Shown: one piece after another, positions 12,606 through 23,160 of the stretch
How positions within the stretch are numbered: the stretch's first letter is position 1
Layout: the number at the start of each line of letters is the position of its first letter
NCBI GenBank assembly: GCA_007570785.1
Contig: ML660772.1
Coordinates: forward strand, 34,635,121-34,699,120
Direction: 5' to 3'
DNA length: 64,000 nt
Source: Antilocapra americana
Lineage: Eukaryota > Chordata > Mammalia > Artiodactyla > Antilocapridae
Program-made: the position numbers and the translations under genes
Notes under the pieces: generated by a model
Databases searched by the model: none
What the model was told of the DNA's origin: nothing
Seen by the model: the letters and a program-made list of their open reading frames with translations, nothing else

Positions 12606-15290
12606 CATATTTCCTCTTTATGTTGATGATAAAAAATGTTGAAGAGGAAAAGTTCAAAGACTATATTCTCTAAGATGCTGCCAGAGCCTTACTGCCAAGT
12701 TGATAAAACTCTATTAATCAACAATGTAATAGCCTGCTGTCATAATTCTTAAGTATAATTTTAGGTTGGTATGATTTATTAATGTAGGTTTTTAGTGAGC
12801 ACTGCTTCTTTTTTCAGGGACATCATAATTAATGTTTAATCCTATTCCATTATGTGTTCATCAGTAGTTTAAAAATCTTCCCACTTTTCTCTTCTCACAG
12901 TTCCTGCTTTAGATGATGGATTCATGGTTTTTTGTCTGAAAAATTACAAAAGCTTGCTAAATGGTCTTTCTCTACTAAACAAATTTAATTTTTAGAAATT
13001 TACCTCAAATTACAGATCTGGGGCAATTTTAATCTAACAAGATATTTAACTATTTTTAGCTCCAGTGATGATGTATACTCTTATTCTTTCAGATATACTT
13101 CTTTAACAGTATATGTAAACATATATATGATAAATACACATATGTATTTTTCTTATATATACATTAGTATATGCATGTACAAAGCAATATAAATTTTTGC
13201 ATGTAAGTACACAGCCATTTTCCAAATTTCCAAAGAAATTCAACTTTGTTAATTCTTAGTAAAATGTATAAAATTCAATATGCTCTCCTGAATTAAAATG
13301 TCAAGTATATTCATTTATTAATTCTTTGTCACCAGACAAAACAAGAAAAAAAGTTAATCCACAAAGCAAACAAATGGATCATTTTTGTTGAGTTATACAA
13401 AAATCTCCTAACATGTATTTATTTTAAAAAATATTATTTATGAGTGAAATATTTATGAACAAATAGTAAACAAATAAATACTCTCAGATCACCTATAACA
13501 CAGTTGTAGTGATAGGTACTTTAATGTTTTGGTACTTAATAATCTAATATTATACTCTCAGAAATAAGTATCATTAGGTTATGAGACAAATCTGAGGAAA
13601 ACATAAATATGAACACATTGGAAATAAAGTGAAACACATTCAACATATATGTTCTATTTTCAGTTGGTTAGAAAGATCATCTTTTAATATAAAAATGAGT
13701 GTCTATTAGATCTAAATTGAGGTTCATTGACAAAGTCTTGTTGTAAAGTAATACTGTTCTTTTATGATCAAATTATGGTACACTGTAAGATATTTCTATA
13801 ATGTAGTTAAAATCAAACCTAACAATGTGACTACCCATGTTACTATTATCAAAGAAGCATGAAAAAGATACTTTTTCAACAATATATTTGAAGAAATAAT
13901 CCCCTAAGAAGAGCAAGACAGAACAAAATGTAAGGGCATAAACCCAAAAGTAACACAGAGACACACACACACTCACTCAAGTAATACACAGTAAAATCGA
14001 CTTAAAATATTCCTCTAAATTATAGATCTGCACATGATCTGTATCCTCCAAACTAATGATTAAGGGGAAAGGGGCAAAGATCCAAATGATAAAGTATATG
14101 TACATATAAATTTTAAGCTAGTTTATTTGGTTATTGTGTAAGAAGGGGAATTCCTAAAATATTCTGATGCTCCAACAAGTTAATATTTTTACTATATTAG
14201 CTGATGCTAAAATAGACACTTTAATGAAAAGGGAAGGTATGCCAAACACAAACATGTTTAAGATATTACTTTTAAAGTTTAGAGAGTCTCTGGAATTTAA
14301 GCTTACCCCAACAGCTATGACATAATGATATTCTATATATCAAATGAAATTAATACAAGATGAGATGACTCTTTCATCCCAGCAGGCAGACTAAAGTTAA
14401 AAAAAAAAATCCTGAATATGAATCAAGGTATTAGGCATTTAAAGGGAAACTCAGGTATGTAGCAATACAGAAATATTTATCTTGAACTGAGATTTTAATA
14501 GACTATATAATCAATGGTACTTTTAAGAAATGACTTAGTATTTTAAGAATAACTACTAAATTTTAAAAATATTCCTTCTTCCTTTTCTTAAAAAAATGTA
14601 CTTTAAAAGATATAAAGTGATTTATTTAGTTTATTTATAATGAATGCTATAATTATGTAAAGGATATGGTGAGAGAAATTCTGCAGATGTCACATAATAC
14701 ACAAATCTTATTTTAAATAATTCTCCTATGAATGTTAATAACTCATATTCTGACCTAAACATCTGTTTATAATGTCTCACTGTCTATGATAATATGCTTG
14801 ATTTTCTCAGGTTTAAATACCAGGTACAGCAGAAACTCATCTTTAGTAATGTAGACCACCAATTTTAGCAAAATACATAGTATTACCTAAACAAGAAAAT
14901 GCCTATTTGTCATAACTGAAATACAAATAAGACTCTATGAGGTAAATTTATTCCTTGTTCATTACTTTCCCAAAGATTAGCCATTATTTTGTCTATATTA
15001 AAAATGCATAAGTGCAAGAAATAGAGCAGCAGCTTCATACTTGTATCTGTAATATTGGTTAATTTTTATTTTATATGCAAAAAAAGAATGTATTTTAAAT
15101 TTTATACAAAGATATATTCAATATGAGATACTAAAGTATGAGATACACAGATTATGCTTTTGTAGTTGGGCCCAAATATTTTTTTTAAAAATATGTATTA
15201 TTAAAAATAAAAAGTTTGTCATAAAAATGTTTAAGTAACTTTATAATGTTGTGTTTATGCATCTCCATGAACTGCTAATTTTTAAAAAAA
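12606..15290. other. About 2.7 kb of AT-rich unassigned DNA
   Basis: No gene or young repeat recognised. It contains a short AC run near 13959-13971 and A runs near 14399-14409. Open frames such as 13773-13976 on the minus strand are low-complexity and unconvincing. Confidence 0.4.
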
Positions 15291-15452
15291 ATTCATTCCA
15301 TCCCATCAAAACCACATAAGCATCTCAATAGATGCAAAGAAAGAATCTGAAAAAATTCAACATATTTTCATGACAGCAATAACAAAATCCCAACAAATTA
15401 GGAATAGAGGGGCACTTCCTGATAAAGGATCTCTTTGAGGAAAAAAAAGCAC

Positions 15453-15786
15453 AGGCTTCCCTGGTAGCTCAGCTGGTAAATAATCTGCTTGCAATGCAGG
15501 AGATCCTGATTCAATTCCTGGGTTGAGAAGATCCGCTGGAGAAGGATAGGTTACCCACCCCAGTAGTCTTAGGCTTCCCTGGTGGCTCAACTGGTAAAGA
15601 ATTCGCCTGCAATGTGGGAGACCTGGGTTCGATCCCTGGGTTGGGAAGAGACCATGGAGGACGGCATGGCAACCCACTCCAGTATTCTTGCTGGAGAATC
15701 CCCATGGACAGAGGAGCCTGGAAGGCTACAGTCCATGGGGTCACAAAGAGTCAGATATGACTGAGCGACTTTTCAGTTTCACTTTC
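15453..15786 (+). mobile_element. Dimeric Bov-tA SINE
   Basis: Two head-to-tail units. The first (15453-15570) carries the tRNA-like head and stops in the BovA body at ...AGTCTT. The second (15571-15786) is a complete Bov-tA with a TTTCAGTTTCACTTTC tail. The dimer at 16828-17147 has the same junction. Confidence 0.9.
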
Positions 15787-16001
15787 AAGCTGTTAATGGT
15801 AAAAACTAAATGCTTAATGTTGAAAGACTAAAAGATATCCCTTTAAGACCAGGAACAGCGCAAGGATGTTGTACCACTTCTACTCAACACTGTGCTAGAG
15901 AGTCTAGTCAGAGCAATTAGACTAAAAGTATAAGTGAAAGGCATCCAGATTGGAAAGGAAAAAAAGTTATCTCCATTTGCAAATGACGTGACTTCGTACA
16001 T

Positions 16002-16029
16002 TCATGCATGCTAAGTTGCTTCAGTCATT
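16002..16029 (-). mobile_element. 28-bp SINE 3'-end splinter
   Basis: L1 sequence is interrupted by 28 bp matching only the extreme 3' end of a reverse-oriented Bov-tA (GCTAAGTTGCTTCAGTC). Flanks 15991-16001 and 16030-16040 are imperfect copies (about 9 of 11 identical) sharing GTACAT, as expected for an aged target-site duplication. Confidence 0.65.
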
Positions 16030-16827
16030 ATCTTGTACATAGATAATCCTAAAGAATCCACTAAAAAACTATTAAAGCAAATTCAGCAAGGTTGAAGGAT
16101 ACAAGATTAATAAACAACAATTGTATTTCCATAAACCAAACTGAGAAAACAATATAATTTACAATAGCATCAAGAAGAATATAATACTTGGTAATAAATT
16201 TAATAAAAGTATAAGATTTGTATCCTAAAATGATAAAACATTGTGAAAAAAAAAGAGAGACCTAAATATTTGAAGAGCTATTCCATGGTTATGGATAGGA
16301 ATATTTAACTCTGTTAAAACTGTAATGTGTACCAAAAAGATCTAAGATTCAAAAAAAAATCCCTATTAAAATCCCAGTAGGCTGTTTTGCAGAAATTGAC
16401 AAGCTGATCCAAAAATTCATGTTGAAATTTAATGGACCCAGAATAGTCGAAACAAGTATTAAAAAAGAACAACAAAGAATTAAGTCGGAAGACTTATTAT
16501 CCCCAATTGCAAACTTACAAGGCTACAGTAATCAATACAATGTGGTACTAGTCAAGGATAGACATAAATTAAGGGTCTAGAATTCAAAGTCCAGAAATAA
16601 ACTCTTACCTTTATAGTCAATTGATTTTCAACTGGGTGCTCAGGCAATAAAATAGGAAAGGATAATCTTTTCAACAAATGGTACTGAGACAACAGGATAT
16701 CCACACGCTAAAGAATAAAGCTGAACACCTCACTCACACTAAAACAAAAATTGACTTAAAAGGGATCTTAGACTTTCTAAAAGCTAAAACTGTAATATTC
16801 TTAAGAAAATTATAGAAATCTTTGGGT

Positions 16828-17147
16828 GGGCTTCCCTGGTAGTTTAGTTGCTAAAGAATCTGCCTGCAATGCAGGAAACCCTGGTTCGATTCCTGGGTCG
16901 AGAAGATCCACTGGAGAAGGGATGGGCCACCAACTCCAGTATTCTTGGGCTTCCCTGATGGCTCAGCTGGTAAAGAATCCGCCTGCAATGCAGGAGACCT
17001 GGGTTTGACCCCTGGGTTGGGAAGATCTCCTGGAGGAGAGGAGGGAATAGCTACCCACTCTTCTGGCCTGGAGAATTCCATGGACTATATATATAGCCCA
17101 AGGGGTCAAAAAGAGCTGGACACAACGGCACAATTTTCACTTTCACT
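16828..17147 (+). mobile_element. Dimeric Bov-tA SINE
   Basis: First unit 16828-16946, ending ...AGTATTCTT; second, complete unit 16947-17147 with a TTTTCACTTTCAC tail. The candidate duplication TTGGGT is at 16822-16827 and 17155-17160. It lies in L1M ORF2. It has the same dimer structure as 15453-15786. Confidence 0.9.
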
Positions 17148-18274
17148 TGTGTCCTTGGGTTAGGCAATGCTTTCTTAGAAGTGACATTCAAAGCACAAGT
17201 GATGAAAGAAAACATATATAAACTGGACTTCCAAAATTAAAAATACTTGTCCTTCAAAAGATGCCATCAAGAAAGTAAAAAATCCACCTACATAATATGA
17301 GAAAATATTTGCAAATCATATAGCTCACAAGGGGTTTTTATCTAAAATATGTAAAGAATTCTTAAAACTCAAAAAATTAAAAATATAAGAACCCAATTTA
17401 AAAGTGGGCAAAGAATCTGAATAGGCATTTCTCCAAAAAATAGCCAATTAGAACAAGGAAAGATGATAAATACCATTATTCATTAGGGAAATGTAAAACC
17501 AAATCATGATATCACATACACTAGGATGATTACAAAAGAAAATAACAGGTGTCGATAAAGACGTGGAGAAATTGGAACCTTCATGCATTTCTAGTAGGAA
17601 TGCAAAATTGTGCAGTCATTTTGGAAAACAATTTGGCAGTTCTTTAAATGTTAAACATAGAGTTACTATAAGACCTAGTAACACCTTGGTGAATTGAAAA
17701 TGAAAGAATACCGCAACATTAAAAACTTATACCTATATGTTATAGCAGCAGTATTCAAAATGGCCAAAAAGTAGAAGCAACCCAAATGTTCATAAACCAA
17801 TTAAGGGATGAATAAAGTGAAATATGTTCATACAATAAAATATTATTTTCCAATAAAAGAGAATGAAGAACAAAGTTCTGATGCATGCTGCAATGTGGAT
17901 GAACCCTGAAAACATGTTAAGTCAAAGAAGCCAGTGACAAGAAACTACATACAGTGTGTTTATGTATGTGAAATGATGAGAATAGATCAAAAACAGAAAG
18001 CAGAGTAGTAGTTTCCCAGAATTGGGAAAATGGGGATAATGAATGACTGTTAATGGTTATGGTGTTTTGTGGGGAAGATGAAGAAAATATTCTAAAATTA
18101 GATTGTGGATGTTTGTACAACTCTGTGAATATGCTTTAGAAAAATTGTCAAATGGCACATTTTTAGTGGGTGAACTGAATGGTATATGAATTATATCTCA
18201 AAGGTGCTTTTTATTAAAACATAATGTCCATCTCATTATTTTCCCACAAGAAATACTACACCTACAATGTCTCA

Positions 18275-18292
18275 AACACACACACACACACA
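18275..18292. repeat. (AC)n microsatellite
   Basis: Nine AC units downstream of the L1M 3' end. Confidence 0.85.
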
Positions 18293-18605
18293 TCTTGGAG
18301 CTTTCTCTCAGCTATACCAACTTCTTTACATAGTAGTATCGAAATCCTGAGGAACTCATCCAGTAATCTTTAGATCTGCCCTACTCTCCTCCAGACTCAA
18401 TGCCCTTGCCTCAGTTAAGTAGGTCATAGTTTACTATCTAAATAATCACAGTAGACCCCCAGAAGTCAGCCGTCAGTCTCCGCTCTCTCCAGACCAGCTA
18501 TTCACTGCTTAAACACTTGTCTTTCTAAATGTGTCCTTAGATATATTTCAGAGTTACCCTATAGCTTCCAGAATTAAGCCCAAAATTTTTAGCATAGATT
18601 CAAGG

Positions 18606-18724
18606 AAATGGCAACCCACTCCAGTACTCTTGCCTAGAAAATTTCATGGATGGAGGAGCCTGGTGGGCTACAGTCCATGGGGTCACAAAGAGTCGGACAC
18701 AACTGAGTGACTTCACTTTCACTT
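18606..18724 (+). mobile_element. 5'-truncated Bov-tA with target-site duplication
   Basis: Only the BovA body and tail are present, without the tRNA-like head. Flanked by TTCAAGG at 18599-18605 and 18725-18731. Inserted into L2. Confidence 0.92.
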
Positions 18725-18834
18725 TTCAAGGTACTTTTCAACCTGACTCCATACTAGCCTAATGTCCCTACAACTTTCCAACCAGTACTCAGTACTCAAA
18801 TCAATCTTTCAAATAATTTGCTACTATTTGAATT

Positions 18835-19033
18835 TGTGCTGTGCTAAGTCACTTCAGCTGTGTTCACTTCTTTGAAATCCTATGGACTGTAGCTTGCCAG
18901 GCTCCTCTGTCCATGGAATTCTCCAGGCAAGAATAGTGGAGTGGGTAGCCATTACCTTCTCCAGGGGATATTCTCAACCCAGAGGTGGAACACAGGTCTC
19001 CCACATTGTAGGCAGATTCTTTACCATCTGAGC
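18835..19033 (-). mobile_element. Bov-tA SINE, diverged
   Basis: Reverse-orientation body and tRNA-like head. The head end is degraded near 19033 and no clear duplication is visible. Confidence 0.88.
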
Positions 19034-19410
19034 CAGCAGCGTTCTTTATGACTTAGTAACTTTGTATAATACATTGTCTCCATTCTCATCTTTCCTGTCT
19101 GATTAAATTAAGGGTTATTTATCAATCAAGATGCGAGTTTAAAGGCCACCTTCTCAGTGAAGTCTTACAGGAGACTCCTCAGTCATATTTAGTGGCTCCT
19201 TTCTTCTGCTTGGAAAGAATTTTTTTCATATCTTCATTATAGTATTGAATACTGGTGTATTGGTATTATTTGTTTATATATCTATCTCCCCCAGTAGACT
19301 GTGAGCTTAGTGATGACACTTTTATTCATCTTTGATTTTCTAATCCATCAATTAGAATGCTTGTTACATCAGGAAACGCTTAGTTAATACTTAACTATGA
19401 AATGTATACA

Positions 19411-20022
19411 GAAGTAATGAATGTGTATGCATACACATTTGCTTCAGGGTAAGTGGAGAATTTAACACTGGGAGATAATCCTCCAAAAGCCTCAGTCCTA
19501 AATTTACTACTTCACCCAGATTTAGCATATAGTACATCAGAGCTAGGAGGATCTTTTGCTAGATTAGCTTGATAACCTAAAGTCAAAAGACACTCTTTAG
19601 AATCTTTAAAACTCTTAAATTTTAAGTCCAAGAAAATTTTAATTCACTACAGGAAATATGTGGCCAATATCATATATTAGTGAATTATTTACTAACCAAA
19701 ATGAAAGGTGCTTTCTGTTAGCTGATAAAAAACTTCTGTTACATTCTTCATTTAAACCTAATGTACCATTATGACTGAAAACAAAAGAAAATACATTGTT
19801 AAACACTGTCCACCAGAAAATGAGCAAGCTAAATTTGTAAATTCATGGATTTATTAGAATAGATCATAATGATCATAAGCATTATGATTTCCAACAGTAT
19901 GTTCATATGAATTGGTGATAATGTCATACAGTTTTTGTTGGCACAAATTACATTTTCAGTAGATACATGCTAGGTAATTAGCACTGATTTCATTACTGTG
20001 AAATAATGAAATAATATATACA
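19411..20022. other. AT-rich unassigned DNA
   Basis: No gene or repeat recognised. Confidence 0.4.
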
Positions 20023-20255
20023 TATTAAAAATGATTGATGGAGATAAAATTGACCAGAAACATACATATATGAAATATATATATACAATATATATAATAC
20101 ATATATGTGTATAACACATATATAATATATACAATAATGAACTACATATATATAATATATAATGCATACAATAATGAAATACATATACATATATATACAC
20201 ACACATGTATATATATGTTTCTGATCAATTTTGTCTCCATCAATCATTTTCAATA
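20023..20255. repeat. AT-rich segment with 48-bp inverted arms
   Basis: The left arm (20023-20070) is the reverse complement of the right arm (20208-20255) with four mismatches in 48, all transitions. The 137-bp spacer is almost pure TA/TATA/ACAT microsatellite and is partly self-complementary. The segment could form a long hairpin or cruciform. No flanking transposon duplication was found. Confidence 0.85.
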
Positions 20256-21981
20256 CATTTTAACAGATGTTTAATTAATGGGAATCTCAGAGGTAAATGT
20301 CTAACTCAATCAATCTCTTGTTCAGTATTTGGCTCCAGTTTGTATTTCAAGTTTAAGAGAAATTTGACTGAAACATTAATGATAAATAAATGGCTTATTT
20401 ACCAGTAAACGGTACCATTTTGAGAAAGATAATATAACAAGTAACTGAAAATATAGAAGCTTATCACAAAATTCTAGTTCAAAAGACATAGCTAAGCTTT
20501 TAGTTGAATAAAATGTTAATATTAAGCACTATGAAAATATTTGAAATTTTAAATGATAAACATTAGATGCATTAATTAGCTTTAGGCTCTGATATTTGCA
20601 GTTACATAATAGTAATAATTTCTAAAGTTGAAATTAGCTGTACTAATATGATAATATAAATTAACAGCTGCAATGACAACTTCCAAAAGCTCTAGAATTA
20701 TTAATAAAGAAATATTTTTTAATATCCAAATGCAAAAATAAAGTTTACTGTCTTACATAATGACCACACAAAATTAAATAAAATAAAAAGCATAAATCTT
20801 GAAAATGTATATATATGTACATAACACTATAAGTTCTTATTAAATTTAGCTTATTAAATTAAAATAATTCAGAACACTTAGCTATTTCTCAGAAAACTTT
20901 CTACTTTTTCTCCCATAATGATCTAAAGTAAATAATCAAAGGAAATCAAAACTTCTACAAACTTATAATGCAAAAATATAAGAAATAATCTACAGTTACA
21001 TGCATAGATTGACAAAACACTTAGAATCTTTTTGCATCATATGTCAATAATTTCATTTCATTTAAAATAATACAAGGAGGATAAACGTTTCCCCACAGCC
21101 TCAAACATCAACCATTCAAATAGAAATACACATACCTGCCCACACCAACCAAATTCCAGCATTGTAGAGTTGGAGAATATAAGGTTCTCAAGATCCTGAA
21201 TATGTCTGTAAAAGCTGTTGATTCATTTAGAAGGAATCTGTTATTTTCCCTCCTCGAAGTGTGGTTACCAACTACAACTTCTTAGACATCAACACTGCCA
21301 CAATCCAAGCTTTGTTGTAATGTTGTACTCTTACAGCTAAAAACCTGTTGATAATGAACCTGAACCCATTATTTTGAGTCAATGAATTGAAAGAAATAGG
21401 GCAAGGAATGAAAGCCACAGGGCCAATTACGAGCATTCTTTGATGTATTACTTGCTAGCACCCACCATATCACTTTGTGTCTTTGTCTTGATCCCCTCTG
21501 TTACTCATTAATTATTCTGGAAGGGTTAAAGTTCAGAGAGCTAATTGCACAAACCGTCTTTCTTGGTAGGGATTCTCCCTACTCTGACACTTTCCCCAAC
21601 TGTGCCCAGCCACCTTGTATAATGCCAATTAACCCAATTCTTGGCATTTTTGCTTGGACTTCCAGCACCTTTTCAAGCTTTGCCTAAAATATTTTCATTG
21701 AGTTACCTACAAAATAAATCAAGCAACTTTAAAATTTGATTAAAACTTACGTCATGATGCCATCTTTCATAAACTTCCAATGATACAATTACATTTTCTT
21801 CTGTACTAATTGTCATAAACACATTATTTGTACCAAAAATACTTTCACAAATTGCTGAACATTTAGCAATTTCAAATTATTCATTCTACCTTCTTACCCT
21901 GAGCCCGTTCTAATAAAAATGACTTTTTGCACATTTGTACACCAAGATCTCAATGAGATTTAGTTTTTATACATCATATTG
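20256..21981. other. 1.7 kb of AT-rich unassigned DNA
   Basis: No recognisable repeat or exon. The frame at 21475-21687 shows no family features. Confidence 0.4.
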
Positions 21982-22210
21982 AGGTTTCTATATGGCTCAG
22001 CAGGTAAAAAAATTGCCTGCAATGCAATTTTTTGAATCACAGGAGATGTGCATTCAATCCCTGGATCAGGAATATCCCCTGGAGAAGGAAATGGCAGCCC
22101 ATTCCAGTATTCTTGCCTGGAAAGTCACATGGACACAGGAGCGTGGCAGGCTACAGTCCATAGAATTGCAAAAGAGTCAGACATGACTTAACAACTAAAC
22201 AACAGCAACA
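21982..22210 (+). mobile_element. Bov-tA SINE with small internal insertion
   Basis: Head, body and an ACAACTAAACAACAGCAAC-type tail. About 13 extra bases (near 22028-22040) interrupt the tRNA-like head just before the B-box region. The tail suggests an older subfamily. Confidence 0.85.
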
Positions 22211-22510
22211 TAATATATGAACTAATTCCAATATTATCAGGATATTTAAGAAATCACCTGTGGTAAGTTACATAGTTTCTATAAATTTTTAATATTTGAC
22301 CACTATCATAATTCTGAAATATAATTCCAAAAGTAAATAATCCAGTCTTGTAACACCTCCTGAGTTTGCCTTGTATGTCTTTCTATTTTTTCAGAATCTT
22401 CAAGAATTCATTGCATTTCATGTTACCAATTTCAGTAAGTATCTGACAATTGTTTGAAGGCATCTGTTTCAGAATTATGCATTAATTGAAAAAGAAAAAG
22501 TTAAGAAACT
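22211..22510. other. Unassigned spacer
   Basis: AT-rich; nothing recognised. Confidence 0.4.
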
Positions 22511-22706
22511 GTTAGCTGCTCAGCCGCATCTAACTCTTTGCAACCCCATGAGCCTTCCAGACCCCTCTGTCCATGGAATTCTCCAGTCAAGCATACTGGA
22601 GTGGGTTGGCATTCCCTTCTCCAGGGCATCTTTCTGATCCAGGGACCAAACCCAGGTCTCCTGTATTGCAAGTGAATTATTTACCATCTGAGACATCAGG
22701 GAAGCT
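22511..22706 (-). mobile_element. Bov-tA SINE
   Basis: A full-length but diverged reverse copy, from the body tail (GTTAGCTGCTCAG) to the complement of the head (CAGGGAAGC). Confidence 0.88.
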
Positions 22707-22819
22707 CATTAATTAAGTACTCTATTTTCAGTTATTGCAATTGTTTTCACTGAATAGGAGCTACTACATGTTCAGCATTTGTTGGCTTCTATGGACAAAG
22801 GGTGAAAGAGTTTGAAAGA

Positions 22820-23160
22820 GTCTTCACTCTTACAGAACTTTAGGTTAATGGAGCTGTCAAAATTTCAACAGATAAACAAATGCTAACATAAATACTAACA
22901 AACAAGCTCCCTTGAAGAAGGAGATCCATTAGCAAACACAACCACTAGCCTGGGTAACGAAAAGGAGACAGGCATGCAAGAGCAGGAAAGATGGAACAGC
23001 ATTTGAGAAAGCTCCCCACTAGAGGCAAGCAAGCTGACTTTGAAAAACTGTTAAGCCAGTTTGCAAGTATAGTGAGGGAAAGAAGAATGTCTGAAGACTA
23101 GATGAGGAAAATAGGAACCAGATCATGCAGGGTGGTTTAGACTACAATACAAATGTATTT
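22820..23160. repeat. Possible ancient interspersed repeat, family uncertain
   Basis: Purine-rich text resembling a common, very old mammalian interspersed repeat (for example the CAGATCATGCAGGG region near 23123). Similar text occurs at 27470-27735 and 42170-42960. I cannot name the family with confidence. Confidence 0.3.

Larger units (their letters stand above)
15295..18213 (+). mobile_element. Old L1M LINE, reverse-transcriptase region to 3' end
   Basis: Continuous, diverged L1 from the RT domain through the ORF2 C-terminus and 3' UTR, ending near 18213 with the usual L1M 3' pattern. The catalytic motif reads FAND (15976-15987) where FADD is expected. Three SINE-derived insertions interrupt it: 15453-15786, 16002-16029 and 16828-17147. 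Stops in all frames. Confidence 0.85.
18400..19410 (+). mobile_element. L2 LINE 3' region, split by two SINEs
   Basis: Diverged L2 text in three blocks (18400-18605, 18732-18834, 19085-19410), including the cytosine-rich body and a 3' part with the CCCCCAGTAGACTGTGAGC-type motif. One forward and one reverse Bov-tA interrupt it. No coding capacity. Confidence 0.65.

Noticed and set aside
19970..20253. Two minus-strand frames rich in Tyr, Ile and Cys
   Set aside because: They are translations of the TA/CA-rich palindromic segment.
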